Shown piece after piece: positions 1 through 11,239 of a stretch of 64,000 bases of DNA. The first letter of the stretch is position 1. Every line of letters starts with the position of its first letter. The translations under genes and the position numbers were made by a program. The stretch is from contig JADGDX010000004.1 in assembly GCA_016744675.1 (NCBI GenBank), forward strand, positions 1-64,000, read 5' to 3'. The notes beneath the pieces were generated by a model. That model was not told where the DNA came from, made no database searches, and worked only from the letters and a program-made list of their open reading frames with translations. This DNA is from Desulfuromusa sp. Its GTDB lineage: Bacteria; Desulfobacterota; Desulfuromonadia; Desulfuromonadales; Geopsychrobacteraceae.

Positions 1-1087
1 CATCTTTCAGCCCCTGACACATTGTTTCAATATAGTTTTTATCCTCAAGCAAACGAACAATTTCATCTGACATGATTTCTGGTTCGGCAGCATCTTGAAT
101 AAACTCTCGTGCAACATCTCGACCAGCAACAATATTTGTTAAACCTGCGTACGGAATTTTAATCAACCTTTTACCAATAGCATAGCTTAATGGAGCAACC
201 TTATATAGTATCGCCATCGGCGTTCCAACCAAAGCGATTTGCAATGTGACCGTACCTGATACCGTTAATACAGCATTGCTGGCAGATGCAACCTCGTAAA
301 TATTATCTTCAACGATTGAAATTGGCAAATCTGTCTGTGAAAATTTATCCTCCAAAGCAGTTCGAGGCAGAGAAGGAGCGACCGGAAGAATAAACTTTAT
401 CCCAGGTTTTCTCTCAAAAAGAAGTTCAGCTGTTTCGATCAAAGAGTCTAAAATATATTCTAACTCACTGTTTCGACTCCCTGGGAAAATACCGACGACT
501 GGTTCATTCTCGTTAAATCCCAAGGCATTCCGTAACAATCCCTGAGGTTGATTATCGCAAAACTCATCAAGAAGTGGATTGCCAACATATTCTGCCTTGA
601 CTCCCAAATGTTCATAAATTTGAGGTTCAAAAGGAAAAATCAGAGCGAGACGATCAACACGTTCAGCGATAACCCGCGCCCTTCCACTTCGCCAGGCCCA
701 AACCTTAGGACTAATATAGTAAAGAACAGGCACCCCAGCGGCTTTGGCAACTTTAGCCAGACGTAAATTAAAATCAGGAAAGTCTATCAAGACCAACAAA
801 TCGGGTCGCTCATCATCATTTATAACTCGCTTTAGCTGCCTGAAGCGTCTAAAAATAACTGGAAGCTGACGAAAGACCTCGACCAGTCCCATAACTGACA
901 ATTCATCAGAAGGAAAAAGTATCCTGCAGCCAGCCTCCTCCATTTTGGCTCCACCAACACCATAAAAACTCAATTCAGGATAAGACTCAGTTGCAGCGTT
1001 GATCAAATGACTACCATGAAGATCACCTGATGCCTCACCTGCAATAATCATAACTTTGCTGTGTTGTCGAGTATTCTCTTTGTTCAT
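1..1087 (-). CDS. lpxB: Lipid-A-disaccharide synthase (partial, runs off window start)
   Basis: Reverse strand from CAT at 1085-1087 reads MNKENTRQHSKVMIIAGEASGDLHGSHLIN, the LpxB N-terminus; follows lpxA in the usual order. Absent from the ORF track because it is truncated. Confidence 0.93.
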   Translation of the reverse strand, partial: MNKENTRQHSKVMIIAGEASGDLHGSHLINAATESYPELSFYGVGGAKMEEAGCRILFPSDELSVMGLVEVFRQLPVIFRRFRQLKRVINDDERPDLLVLIDFPDFNLRLAKVAKAAGVPVLYYISPKVWAWRSGRARVIAERVDRLALIFPFEPQIYEHLGVKAEYVGNPLLDEFCDNQPQGLLRNALGFNENEPVVGIFPGSRNSELEYILDSLIETAELLFERKPGIKFILPVAPSLPRTALEDKFSQTDLPISIVEDNIYEVASASNAVLTVSGTVTLQIALVGTPMAILYKVAPLSYAIGKRLIKIPYAGLTNIVAGRDVAREFIQDAAEPEIMSDEIVRLLEDKNYIETMCQGLKD

Positions 1088-1108
1088 AAAATGAAAGACC
1101 TAAAAAAC

Positions 1109-1140
1109 AAATTGCGAGAGCCTTACGGGTCTCGCAATTT
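1109..1140 (-). terminator. Strong hairpin between lpxA and lpxB
   Basis: AAATTGCGAGA-GCCTTACGGG-TCTCGCAATTT, perfect 11-bp outer stem; weak flanking T/A tract. Confidence 0.5.
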
Positions 1141-1172
1141 ATTGTTCATTCAGTAAGGCTGAATTCATACGA

Positions 1173-1946
1173 CTATCGAGCTAATCCACGCTCACTTTTT
1201 TTTAAGAAATCAAGATACGTAAAGACTTCTGAGGCAGACACATCAAATTGTTCTTCAATCTGAGCGATCGCTTCTTCAAGTTTTAGGTTTGAACGAAATA
1301 CTAATTTATAAATGTTTTTGATATTAGCCAAGGCCTCGCGACTAAAACCGCGACGCTTTAATCCAGTCAGGTTCAAACCCACGACTTTAGCACGATCACC
1401 TTGTACAATTGCATAAGGAACGATATCTTGCCCAATCATGGAACCACCGCTAGCCATCACGTGACAACCGACACGGGAAAATTGATGGACTGCACTTAAC
1501 CCCCCAAGGATGGCAAAATCATCGACTTCAACATGACCTGCCAAAGTAGCAGCATTGGCAAGAATGACATGATTTTTGACGATACAGTCGTGAGCAACGT
1601 GAGAATAAGCCATCAAAAGATTATCGTTACCAATCGTGGTCACTCCGCAACCATCTTCGGTGCCAAGGTGGATTGTCACAAATTCACGAATCTTGTTACG
1701 ATCACCAATCTTCAGGTATGAGACTTCTCCAGCAAACTTCAGATCCTGAGGGACAGCACCAATCGAAGCAAATTGAAAAATTTGATTATCACGCCCGATT
1801 TCGGTATGTCCCTCAATAACAGCATGAGGGCCCACTGTTGTCCCTGCTCCGATAGTCACATGTTCCCCAATGACTGTATAGGGACCAACAGTAACCGAAG
1901 AATCAAGCTTAGCCCCTGGCGCAATGATTGCTGTTTGATGAATCAT
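1173..1946 (-). CDS. lpxA: UDP-N-acetylglucosamine acyltransferase
   Basis: MIHQTAIIAPGAKLDSSVTVGPYTVIGEHV left-handed beta-helix hexapeptide repeats; HVAHDC motif; fabZ/lpxD context. Confidence 0.97.
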   Translation of the reverse strand: MIHQTAIIAPGAKLDSSVTVGPYTVIGEHVTIGAGTTVGPHAVIEGHTEIGRDNQIFQFASIGAVPQDLKFAGEVSYLKIGDRNKIREFVTIHLGTEDGCGVTTIGNDNLLMAYSHVAHDCIVKNHVILANAATLAGHVEVDDFAILGGLSAVHQFSRVGCHVMASGGSMIGQDIVPYAIVQGDRAKVVGLNLTGLKRRGFSREALANIKNIYKLVFRSNLKLEEAIAQIEEQFDVSASEVFTYLDFLKKSERGLAR

Positions 1947-1958
1947 AGGATCTCCCCG

Positions 1959-2396
1959 TTATTTTTTTGCAAAAGTAGCTTTTAGTTCAGCATCAGCAAC
2001 CTTGGTATCACCAACATACGCCGTTCCCTTAAACTGATAAATCCCCCGACGCCTCGATAACAGTTCCAATTCCATCCGCAAAACATCCCCAGGAAGAACC
2101 GGTTTACGAAAACGAGCTTTGTCAATACCAACAAAATAGGTGACCTGATCATCAGCAATATCATCAAGAACCGTGACATAGGCACCACCAACCTGCGCCA
2201 TCGCCTCAACAATCAAAACTCCTGGCATAATCGGGTGATCAGGGAAATGCCCCTGAAAAAAAGGTTCATTGACTGTCACATTTTTAAAACCATTAACCTT
2301 AACACCTTCTTCAACTTCTTCGATGCGATCAACCAGTAGAAAAGGGTAACGGTGAGGTAAAACCTTCATAATTTGTTGAATGTTCATGACAAGCAT
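1959..2396 (-). CDS. fabZ: 3-hydroxyacyl-ACP dehydratase
   Basis: IMKVLPHRYPFLLVDRI...FFQGHFPDHPIMPGVLIVEAMAQ. Confidence 0.97.
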   Translation of the reverse strand: MLVMNIQQIMKVLPHRYPFLLVDRIEEVEEGVKVNGFKNVTVNEPFFQGHFPDHPIMPGVLIVEAMAQVGGAYVTVLDDIADDQVTYFVGIDKARFRKPVLPGDVLRMELELLSRRRGIYQFKGTAYVGDTKVADAELKATFAKK

Positions 2397-2397
2397 T

Positions 2398-3429
2398 TCA
2401 TTTCTCCTTTAACAAAGTCTCGAGTTCTTCAAGACGTTTTTGCATTTGCTTCATTTCTTTACGCATTTCCGGTAGTTTAGGCAGTGTCATCGTCGCACGA
2501 AGCCATTGTTTATGGGGCATCAGGGGCAAACCAGACAGAATCTGGTTAGACTCAACATCGTTTGTTGCACCACCTCTGGCTCCAATCATGACATTATCAC
2601 CAACGGTCAAATGACCGGCAATTGCAGCCTGTCCCCCAAAAGTACAATGATTCCCAATTTTTGAACTTCCGGCAATTCCACTTTGCGAAACCAGTATACA
2701 ATCTTCCCCAAGATCTACATTATGGGCAATCTGTACCAAATTATCGATTTTAGTCCCGCGCCGAACTCGCGTTTCACCAAGAGCAGCACGATCAACACAA
2801 CTATTGGATCCAATTTCAACATCATCTTCGAGAACGACAATTCCAACTTGTGGAATTTTATAATAACTTTGACCATCAGGTGCAAAACCAAAGCCATCCG
2901 AACCAATCACGACTGCAGGTTGCAAGATGACCCGATCGCCAAGTTGACATCCTTCACGCACAACTGATTGAGCGTGTAAAATACAATCATTACCAACGGA
3001 TACATCATCGTACAGGACAACCCCTGGATAAAGTGTCGTTCCTGAACCAACAGAGACGTTCTCACCCAAAACACAGCCAGGATAAACAGTGGCAGCCTTA
3101 TCAACAACAGCAGATTCAGCAACAGACGCTCCTGCCATAACCCCCCTCATCACTCTTTCAGGAACCTGCAAAAAAGTGAGAATCCGGGCAAATGCCAGAT
3201 ATGGATTATTGCAAACAATCAGATTGACTCCAGGGGCATCAACACCTGGTGCAACGATCACAGCCGAAGCCTTACATGCGCTTAACATCCCCAAATATTT
3301 AGGATTAGACACAAAGGTAATATCGCCTGACTGAGCTTGATCTATTGGTGCGACCCGACAAATATCGAGATCTGCATCACCAATGACATCGCCACCAACC
3401 AACTCGGCCAACTGTTTTAATTTTGCCAT
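2398..3429 (-). CDS. lpxD: UDP-3-O-(3-hydroxyacyl)glucosamine N-acyltransferase
   Basis: Hexapeptide repeats, IGSDGFGFAPDG and IAHNVDLGED motifs, C-terminal coiled coil. Confidence 0.97.
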   Translation of the reverse strand: MAKLKQLAELVGGDVIGDADLDICRVAPIDQAQSGDITFVSNPKYLGMLSACKASAVIVAPGVDAPGVNLIVCNNPYLAFARILTFLQVPERVMRGVMAGASVAESAVVDKAATVYPGCVLGENVSVGSGTTLYPGVVLYDDVSVGNDCILHAQSVVREGCQLGDRVILQPAVVIGSDGFGFAPDGQSYYKIPQVGIVVLEDDVEIGSNSCVDRAALGETRVRRGTKIDNLVQIAHNVDLGEDCILVSQSGIAGSSKIGNHCTFGGQAAIAGHLTVGDNVMIGARGGATNDVESNQILSGLPLMPHKQWLRATMTLPKLPEMRKEMKQMQKRLEELETLLKEK

Positions 3430-3486
3430 AGAGAATCCCTATAAACATTAATATTTTGCTCTAAACCAGATACGCCAACATTCTTG

Positions 3487-3999
3487 TTATTCTTTGCTCT
3501 CATCATAGGCTTTAATCAGTTTATCTGTCAGATCATCAATATCTTCGGCAAAATAAATAAGCCCACCCTCACTGCGTTCTACAATAAGTGAATAACCGCC
3601 GTCCTTACCAAATTTCTGAAGTATTTCAGAAAGATCCTTTAGGATCAGTTGAGTCCGCTTTCCATCTTCCTGCTGCAGCTTTCTTTGAGCTTCTTGTTGG
3701 AATTTTTGCAGATCAGCAACTTTTTTCTGATATTCTTTAAGTTTTACTTGTTTTGCCTCATCAGATAGAAGCGCAGCTTGCGTTTCCAACTCCCCCTTAA
3801 GTTTTAAAAAATCACCCTCCTTGATTTTAAACTCAGTTTCTAATTCTTTGGCTTGAGCAGCAATGTCACTTTTAGCCTGAGCGCCAGCCTTTGAAAGGTT
3901 CAGAGCTTTCTGTAGATCGACATAAGCGATTTTAACTTCAGCAAAAGCTGGAGCACATAGTAATAAAACGGCAACAAAAGCAATAAAAAATCTCTTCAT
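3487..3999 (-). CDS. OmpH/Skp family periplasmic chaperone
   Basis: Signal peptide, KIAYVDLQKALNLSKAG, coiled-coil; between lpxD and bamA. Confidence 0.9.
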   Translation of the reverse strand: MKRFFIAFVAVLLLCAPAFAEVKIAYVDLQKALNLSKAGAQAKSDIAAQAKELETEFKIKEGDFLKLKGELETQAALLSDEAKQVKLKEYQKKVADLQKFQQEAQRKLQQEDGKRTQLILKDLSEILQKFGKDGGYSLIVERSEGGLIYFAEDIDDLTDKLIKAYDESKE

Positions 4000-4025
4000 G
4001 TTTTTCTCCTGTCGATGAGAGCCTA

Positions 4026-6266
4026 TTAAAAGGCTCGTCCAATAGTAAATTCAAATATCGAATGTTTTTCACCATCGCGGGGATCTAAATTGTACCCCCA
4101 CTCAAAACGTAATGGCCCCATCGGGCTCTGCCAACGAATACCAGCTCCGACACTACTGCGCATATCTGAAAAGGTATCTTGAGGACCGGTCCACGCATTC
4201 CCCGTATCAAAGAACAAAACCCCCTTCAAACCCAAATCCTTAACTAGAGGGAAAAGATATTCGAAATTAAAATACCCCATCCTCTCACCACCAATGTAAT
4301 TCCCGTTAACATCTGTCGGCCCGACCTCGCGGTTTTCAAATCCTCTGATGGTTCGAATACCTCCGAGAAAGAACCTTTCAGTGATTGAGACCTCTTCATC
4401 ATCAGTTGAAACAACATAACCCAACTCTCCGTGAATGGAGAAAACGGTTCCCCAAAACAGCGGAAAAAAATGTCGGTGTTCAAATATAGACTTTACAAAG
4501 TCTTCGCTCCCACCAAGACCTGCGTACTCTAAACTAACCTTGGTGATTCCACCACGACTGGGATCCTGGTAAAAATCCGTACTATTCCTGATCCACTCTG
4601 TCGTAATTGAAGAGAGAGTAGATTCACGTGCGTAGATCCAATGGTCGTCAGCTGCGACCGTATTTGAGATATTTAAAATTTCCTGTTCTTCATAACGATA
4701 AGTCAAATAAGCCTTGGAATTTCGGGTAACAGGATGACCCGCACGAATCGATCCACCGGTCCGATAGTCATCATACTCATCATATTCACGCTCAGATTTA
4801 TAAACTTCCCCACCGAGAGTCCAGTTACTATCAAGAAAGTGGGGATCACTGATTCCAACTGAATAAGTCGTGCTGCTTGCACCAAAAGAGCCGCTGAGGT
4901 TAAGTCGCACTCCGTAGCCCAAAAAATTATCCTGAGATAGCGATCCCTGAGCCAATAACTTATCAGCTGAAGAGTAGCCAAGACCTATCGAAAACGTTCC
5001 GGTGGGTTTTTCTGCAACTGCGACATCAAGAATCGCTTTATCTTCGCTCGAGCCGACTTTTTTCGTCACATTGACTTCATCAAAAAAACCAAGGTTCTTC
5101 ACTCTGCGTTTTGTATCTTTGACCCGTTTAGCACTGTAAAGACTCCCATCAACAAACGGGATTTCGCGTCGAATAACTTTATCACGTGTTTTGGTGTTCC
5201 CACTAATATCAACTCGTTCAATATAAACCTGAATCCCCTGCTCCACCTCAAGATTCAAATCAATGGTCAACTGCTCCTTATTTTTATTTGTCAAAGGAGC
5301 AACATTCGCATACGCATAACCACTATCGGCATATAAATCGGTCAAAGCTAGAACACTATCCCGTAAATCTGTCCGGCTGAACACATCACCTGCTTGGAGC
5401 TTAATGATTTGCTGCAGCTGTTCTTCTTCATATAACAGATCACCAGTAATTATAACCGTACCTACTCGATACTGAGCACCTTCATCAATCTCAATCACAA
5501 CGTCCAAGTGCTTCTCTTCAACCAAAGTCACCTCTGCCGGCTTAACTTTGACATCCTGATAACCCTCATCATGATATGCCGCCTTGATTCTTTCTATGTC
5601 CAGGGCCATGGTATCTTTAAGATATGTTCCCCGATCTGTCATCCAAGATAAAAACCACCGCTCTCGTGATTCAATTTTCTTGATCAAGTCACCTTTGTCA
5701 AAAACACTATTCCCTACGAATAGAATCTCACGAATCAGGACCTTCTCTCCCTCGTCAACTTTGAACGTCAAAGTCGCCTCATTCTTAATATCGGTCGTCA
5801 ATTCAGGATCAATTTTTACAGCATGGTAGCCATCTTCTATATAGGCATTCTTTATCTCAAGAACACTCTCTTCAATCTTTGAACGGCTATAAATCGAAGG
5901 GGTTCTGATTTTCACAAGGGGACGTAATTTTTGTTTGGACAACTCATCATTCCCACTGAATTCAATCTTACGAAGAAGAGGGAATTCGTGAACGACAAAC
6001 GTGAGAATTTTTGCCCCTTGAACTTCTGTTAGCTCTGCTGAAATATCCTCAAAACGACCCAAGGCAAAGATATTGTGTATTGCGCGGTCAATATCATCAA
6101 GAGAAACAGTGCCCCCAGGATTTAATGAAAGGACAGCAAAAACTGAAGAGGATTCAATTCTCTCATTTCCCTCTATCTGAATATCTGACAACTTAAATTC
6201 TTGAGCAATCGCAAAAGCGACAGTGCTCAAGAGAATCAAAAGTGTCAACAGGACTTTCTTTAACAT
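4026..6266 (-). CDS. bamA: Outer membrane protein assembly factor BamA
   Basis: Signal peptide, POTRA repeats, C-terminal barrel with FFLGGIRTIRGFENREVGP (VRGF/Y motif) and terminal F. Confidence 0.96.
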   Translation of the reverse strand: MLKKVLLTLLILLSTVAFAIAQEFKLSDIQIEGNERIESSSVFAVLSLNPGGTVSLDDIDRAIHNIFALGRFEDISAELTEVQGAKILTFVVHEFPLLRKIEFSGNDELSKQKLRPLVKIRTPSIYSRSKIEESVLEIKNAYIEDGYHAVKIDPELTTDIKNEATLTFKVDEGEKVLIREILFVGNSVFDKGDLIKKIESRERWFLSWMTDRGTYLKDTMALDIERIKAAYHDEGYQDVKVKPAEVTLVEEKHLDVVIEIDEGAQYRVGTVIITGDLLYEEEQLQQIIKLQAGDVFSRTDLRDSVLALTDLYADSGYAYANVAPLTNKNKEQLTIDLNLEVEQGIQVYIERVDISGNTKTRDKVIRREIPFVDGSLYSAKRVKDTKRRVKNLGFFDEVNVTKKVGSSEDKAILDVAVAEKPTGTFSIGLGYSSADKLLAQGSLSQDNFLGYGVRLNLSGSFGASSTTYSVGISDPHFLDSNWTLGGEVYKSEREYDEYDDYRTGGSIRAGHPVTRNSKAYLTYRYEEQEILNISNTVAADDHWIYARESTLSSITTEWIRNSTDFYQDPSRGGITKVSLEYAGLGGSEDFVKSIFEHRHFFPLFWGTVFSIHGELGYVVSTDDEEVSITERFFLGGIRTIRGFENREVGPTDVNGNYIGGERMGYFNFEYLFPLVKDLGLKGVLFFDTGNAWTGPQDTFSDMRSSVGAGIRWQSPMGPLRFEWGYNLDPRDGEKHSIFEFTIGRAF

Positions 6267-6330
6267 TCATATCCCTCTTAAGAGAAAGGTCAAAACAAAA
6301 GGGCGATTATAGGTAATCACCACAAGAACT

Positions 6331-7026
6331 TCAATTGATATTATCCTCGGCCAGGATCCCATCCTCGATCCGTAATGTCCGGTCAAGACTATCTGCCAGT
6401 GCACCGCTGTGGGTCACAATGATCATCGTTAGGCCACGAGTCTGATGCATCTGATCGAGTAAAAGAAGAATTTCATCCGAGGTCCGACTATCAAGATTAC
6501 CAGTAGGCTCATCTGCCAATAACAAGCGTGGTTCACGCACCAACGCTCTAGCAACGGCAACCCGCTGCTGCTCGCCCCCAGAGAGAGCCCCCGGCTTATG
6601 TGTCAACCGATGTCCGAGTCCAACTTCGTGCAATATATCTGTTGCTTTAACTGTAGCGTCAGCACGGGTGAATCCACCAATTAAAAGGGGCATGGTAACA
6701 TTCTCTAAAGCTGTAAACTCTGGTAACAACTGATGAAACTGGAAAACAAACCCGATCGTACGGTTGCGAAAGGAATCCAGTTCTGGACCACGCAAAGAAA
6801 ACAGACTCTCTCCTTCAAACAACACGTCTCCGGTCGTTGGACGGTCGAGCCCGCCAAGAATGTGCATCAGCGTTGTTTTGCCCGCACCCGAAGTGCCAAC
6901 AACAGCGACACGTTCACCAGCACAGATTTTCAGATTCACATCCCGAAGAACCTCAATCTCACCACCTTGTGTTGTAAATTTTTTACCGACACCACAAACG
7001 TCTATCATTGCCCGAAGACTATTCAT
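6331..7026 (-). CDS. lolD: Lipoprotein-releasing ABC transporter ATP-binding protein
   Basis: Walker A GTSGAGKTT, signature LSGGEQQRVAVARAL, Walker B LLLADEPTGNLD; overlaps LolC/E ORF. Confidence 0.93.
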   Translation of the reverse strand: MNSLRAMIDVCGVGKKFTTQGGEIEVLRDVNLKICAGERVAVVGTSGAGKTTLMHILGGLDRPTTGDVLFEGESLFSLRGPELDSFRNRTIGFVFQFHQLLPEFTALENVTMPLLIGGFTRADATVKATDILHEVGLGHRLTHKPGALSGGEQQRVAVARALVREPRLLLADEPTGNLDSRTSDEILLLLDQMHQTRGLTMIIVTHSGALADSLDRTLRIEDGILAEDNIN

Positions 7027-8269
7027 AGCGAAGAGCCTCAGTCGGATCCATCCTAGATGCCCGCCATGCAGGATAGATCGTTGCTAGAAGACAAATCACC
7101 ATAGCCATCAACACGACAATCACAACATCCGTAGCAATAATTTCAGAGGGAAAATGTTCCATCCCGTAAACAGCTTGGTCAAAAATTCTAATACCAAAGA
7201 GCCGTTCAAAAAACTTGATAACAGTGTCGGCTGAATTAGCGAGAAGGACACCTAAAGCGGCACCCAGTCCAGTCCCCACCGACCCGATGATGAATCCCTC
7301 CATCATAAAGATTTTCATGATACTGCGAGCATTCGCCCCCATAGCACGCAAAATAGCGATATCACGGTTTTTTTCCATGACAACCATGATAAGTGTTGTC
7401 GCAATATTGAATGCAGCCACAAGGACAATAATACCGAGGATAATAAACAACCCAAGCTTTTCAAGCTTGAGCGCCGACAAGAACGAACCATAGATACTTT
7501 GCCAAGGACGAACAACAAGGGGAAACTCAAATTGTTGGCTCAAAGAATCTGCAACCACAGGGGCATGATCGTAACGATCAACTTCTAGCTCAACACCACT
7601 GACGACACCCTCCAGATCAAAAAATGTCTGTGCTGTTAACAAAGGGATATAAGCGTAGAAACTATCAACAAGACTGCTTTGCTTTTCAAATATGGCAACC
7701 ACCTGAAATGGTTTCATTTTTGGAATCATCCCAAAAGGTGTCATGGTAAACAGAGGAGGGATAACATTGATAGAGTCGCCAACAGCAACTCCGAGACTGC
7801 TTGCGGTATCGAGCCCAATTATAATCCCGGGACGATCCGTTGTTGCAGAAAAGAACTGTTCAATAACAGGCTCCCCATCGAGAGTCAGAAGGGGTTGGAA
7901 AAAAATTTTATGGTCTTCCCCAACACCTTTAATGCTGACTGCGGAAACATTGCCCTGAGATAGCAACATCGCCTCCTTTGAAACAAATGGGGTCGCTGAC
8001 AAAACATGTGGTGTCAGCTTGGCAGCATCAACAAGTTCTTGTGGATTGTTAATTCCTGAGCTAAAACTTTGCATTAAGACATGGGGGACGTTTCCAAGAA
8101 TCTGACGACGAACACCGTCAGTAAAACCTGTCATCACAGCGAGAACGAGGATCAGAGCAGCAACACCAAGAGTCACTCCGGCAATTGAAATAAATGAAAT
8201 CACCGAAATAAAGGTCTGCTTCCGCTTGGCACGCAGGTAGCGGAGACTGATAAACCATTCGTAGGACAT
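7019..8269 (-). CDS. lolC: Lipoprotein-releasing ABC transporter permease, LolC/LolE family
   Basis: WFISLRYLRAKRKQTFISVISFISIAGVTLGVAALI; FtsX-like C-terminus YPAWRASRMDPTEALRYE. Confidence 0.88.
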   Translation of the reverse strand: MSYEWFISLRYLRAKRKQTFISVISFISIAGVTLGVAALILVLAVMTGFTDGVRRQILGNVPHVLMQSFSSGINNPQELVDAAKLTPHVLSATPFVSKEAMLLSQGNVSAVSIKGVGEDHKIFFQPLLTLDGEPVIEQFFSATTDRPGIIIGLDTASSLGVAVGDSINVIPPLFTMTPFGMIPKMKPFQVVAIFEKQSSLVDSFYAYIPLLTAQTFFDLEGVVSGVELEVDRYDHAPVVADSLSQQFEFPLVVRPWQSIYGSFLSALKLEKLGLFIILGIIVLVAAFNIATTLIMVVMEKNRDIAILRAMGANARSIMKIFMMEGFIIGSVGTGLGAALGVLLANSADTVIKFFERLFGIRIFDQAVYGMEHFPSEIIATDVVIVVLMAMVICLLATIYPAWRASRMDPTEALRYE

Positions 8270-8338
8270 AAAACTCCAAGAGAATGTCAGGGCGAAGAAG
8301 TCACATCTTGAAACGAACCGCCCCTTTACATTCTTTGA

Positions 8339-9823
8339 TTAGCTGATTTCAGGGCGCAACTGAGGAAACAAAATGACATCACGAATCGATGCCGAGTTGG
8401 TCAACAACATGACCAACCGATCAATCCCAATACCCTCACCAGCTGTAGGCGGCAAGCCATATTCAAGAGCGCGGATATAATCTTCATCCATCTCATGCGC
8501 CTCTTCATCACCCGCGGCCTTCTCTTCAAGCTGATGGACAAAGCGTTCTTTCTGATCCAAAGGATCATTGAGCTCAGAAAAGGCATTAGCAAGTTCCCGA
8601 CCAACAATGAACAGTTCGAATCGATCAACAACATCGGGGTTCTGATCATTTTTACGCGACAGCGGTGAAATTTCAGTAGGATATTCGGTAATGAAAGTTG
8701 GTTGCCAAAGTTTCGGCTCAACAACTTCATCGAAGATTTCCGCTAATAATTTACCATGACCAATTTTGTCATTCAATTCAAGACCAAGAGCCTGGGCATA
8801 GGAAAAAGTTTTATCCCGATCGTCCAGAACGTCCATCTCAGTCGAGCCGTACTTTACGATCGACTCTTTCAGAGTTAAGCGATCCCATGGCGGTGTCAGA
8901 TCAACCTCCTTATCTCCGTAAGGAATAACCATGCTCCCGCAAACCTTGTGAGCAACATCGCTGATCAGCTTTTCTGTGAAATCCATCAGATCGTGATAAG
9001 TTGCATAAGCACGATAGAATTCCATCATCGTAAATTCGGGATTATGTTGAATTGAGATTCCCTCATTACGGAAATTACGATTGATCTCAAAAACTCGATC
9101 GAAGCCACCAACCACTAACCGTTTCAGGTAAAGTTCAGGAGCAATCCGCAAAAAGAGATCCATATCTAAAGTATTATGATGCGTCATAAAGGGTTTGGCT
9201 GTAGCCCCACCCGCAATTTGGTGCATCATCGGTGTTTCGACTTCGAGATAATCATTATCCAGCATATAATCCCGAATCAAGCTGACAATTTGACTCCGCT
9301 TGCGAAATACGTCCTTCACGTCAGAGTTTGAAATCAGATCAAGGTAACGCTGGCGATAACGGGTTTCAACATCAGTTAATCCATGCCATTTTTCAGGGAG
9401 GGGCAAAAGCGATTTCGTTAACAAACGGATTTCAGATGCTCGCAGTGACAACTCATCAGTTTTTGTCCGGAAAGGGGCACCAACAACACCGATGATATCA
9501 CCAATATCAAATTTTTTAAAAAGTTCAAAAAGTTCCTCACCGACCTGATTTCGTGCAACATATATCTGCAACATGCCGCTACCATCCTGCAATTGCAGGA
9601 ATGCTGCCTTACCAAAATCTCGACGAGCCATAATCCGACCACCGACACGATAAACAACCTCAAGTCCTTCGAGCTTGTCTTTATCATCAGCGCGATGAGC
9701 TTCGTGAATTTTTAGCGCAGTATCGGTAACAGTAAAATCATTGGCAAAAGGATTAACCCCGGCAGCCTGAAATGTTTCAATTTTATCTCGTCGCTGCTGC
9801 AATAAATCGTTCAGTTCTTCCAT
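8339..9823 (-). CDS. lysS: Lysyl-tRNA synthetase (class II); start set at [15 protein letters not shown], not the longer ORF start
   Basis: [66 protein letters not shown]. Confidence 0.96.
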   Translation of the reverse strand: MEELNDLLQQRRDKIETFQAAGVNPFANDFTVTDTALKIHEAHRADDKDKLEGLEVVYRVGGRIMARRDFGKAAFLQLQDGSGMLQIYVARNQVGEELFELFKKFDIGDIIGVVGAPFRTKTDELSLRASEIRLLTKSLLPLPEKWHGLTDVETRYRQRYLDLISNSDVKDVFRKRSQIVSLIRDYMLDNDYLEVETPMMHQIAGGATAKPFMTHHNTLDMDLFLRIAPELYLKRLVVGGFDRVFEINRNFRNEGISIQHNPEFTMMEFYRAYATYHDLMDFTEKLISDVAHKVCGSMVIPYGDKEVDLTPPWDRLTLKESIVKYGSTEMDVLDDRDKTFSYAQALGLELNDKIGHGKLLAEIFDEVVEPKLWQPTFITEYPTEISPLSRKNDQNPDVVDRFELFIVGRELANAFSELNDPLDQKERFVHQLEEKAAGDEEAHEMDEDYIRALEYGLPPTAGEGIGIDRLVMLLTNSASIRDVILFPQLRPEIS

Positions 9824-9906
9824 AATTATATTCCTCAAGCTGTTCAATTTGGTCAAGCAAGATAACCTCAGCGCCACGTTTTCGTCAAGGCAGAAAGGGT
9901 AACAAT

Positions 9907-10329
9907 CTACAAACCCTCAAACCCAGTTAAAGCGGTTCGAAACTCAAATGGCATCCGACAAGGTTTACGCTTTTGATAGTCATAACAAACCAACGGCGTC
10001 TCCCCCTCTGCTGTCAATTCAAGATCACGTTCAACCCGATATTCCATCACCCAACTAGAGCGCTTCAATTTAATGGACTTCACTCCAATATTCAACTTAT
10101 CTCCGAGAAACATTTCTTTGCGAAAATAGACATGGGCCTCAGGCATAATAATTCCACAACCGCCCAAATCAATCTCTGAGTAATCTCCGAGATGAGCAAG
10201 ATACTCTATTCGAGCATCCTGAAAAAAATTCAGCACAGCAGAATTGGCAACATGGCCTCCGTAGTTAATGTCAGCAATACCAACACGATAGGCAAAGCAA
10301 AAACTATATCCTTCCACAGTATCCTCCAT
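9907..10329 (-). CDS. Acyl-CoA thioesterase, 4-hydroxybenzoyl-CoA thioesterase-like hot-dog fold
   Basis: [35 protein letters not shown]; start ATG at 10329 overlaps mutM stop (TAATG). Confidence 0.85.
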   Translation of the reverse strand: MEDTVEGYSFCFAYRVGIADINYGGHVANSAVLNFFQDARIEYLAHLGDYSEIDLGGCGIIMPEAHVYFRKEMFLGDKLNIGVKSIKLKRSSWVMEYRVERDLELTAEGETPLVCYDYQKRKPCRMPFEFRTALTGFEGL

Positions 10330-11144
10330 TAACGTTGGCATTCCGGACAAAAAAAGGTCGATCGCTGACCGAGTCGCTGCGTATGAACCGGCTGGTGGCA
10401 AATGGTACAAGGATCACCCCCACGCCCATAAACCTGCAACTTCTGCGTGAAATACCCGGGTTTCCCATCCGCTTGACTAAAATCACTGATTGTTGTCCCA
10501 CCAGCAGCAATCGCCTCGTCAAGAATTTCCTTTATTGCCCCCACCAACTTCTCGTAACGAGCTTGGCCCACGTTTCCTGCGGCTCGATCCGGGCGTATCC
10601 CTGCGCGAAAAAGGGCTTCGCTAGCATATATATTCCCCACACCAACAACCGTTTTTTGGTCCATGATAAACTGTTTAACAGTGATCTTTCGCCCCTTTGC
10701 TGCCCTCCAAAGATAGTGCCCATTTAGTTCATCTGTCAGTGGTTCAGGCCCTAGATGTAAAAGCAATTTATGACTAAAGGGAGGGCTCTCGGTATAGATT
10801 AACAGACCAAACTTACGGGGATCGGTAAAACGAAGGCATTTCCCATCAGTAAAAATCAGATCAACATGGTCATGCTTCTGCTCGGTGGCAGCGGCGCTAA
10901 CAATGCGCAGGCTTCCGGTCATTCCTAAGTGCAAAATAAGTGTACCATGGTCACAATGAAATAGCAGATACTTAGCTCTTCTTTCAATCCTGTGAATTTT
11001 CTGACCAGGAAGCTGCTCTGAGAGGGAATTCTCAAGTGGCAATCTGAGTTTAGTCGTCCGCAGCACACATTCAAGAATGGTGCGATCGGTGACATGGGGT
11101 AAAATTCCACGCAAGGTTGTTTCAACTTCAGGTAATTCTGGCAT
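10329..11144 (-). CDS. mutM: Formamidopyrimidine-DNA glycosylase
   Basis: N-terminal PELPEVETTLRGI; C-terminal zinc finger CTICHQPVHTQRLGQRSTFFCPECQR. Confidence 0.97.
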   Translation of the reverse strand: MPELPEVETTLRGILPHVTDRTILECVLRTTKLRLPLENSLSEQLPGQKIHRIERRAKYLLFHCDHGTLILHLGMTGSLRIVSAAATEQKHDHVDLIFTDGKCLRFTDPRKFGLLIYTESPPFSHKLLLHLGPEPLTDELNGHYLWRAAKGRKITVKQFIMDQKTVVGVGNIYASEALFRAGIRPDRAAGNVGQARYEKLVGAIKEILDEAIAAGGTTISDFSQADGKPGYFTQKLQVYGRGGDPCTICHQPVHTQRLGQRSTFFCPECQR

Positions 11145-11239
11145 CGTCGATTCTGACTATAAAGGCTTCAGATAATTGAGGGGCTGGTGTCTAGCACGAA
11201 AAATCTAAACACTGCCATCCTTGTTTATGAGTTGTTTTT

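Noticed and set aside
548-766. 72-aa plus-strand ORF
   Set aside because: Antisense to the truncated lpxB, which was read directly on the minus strand.
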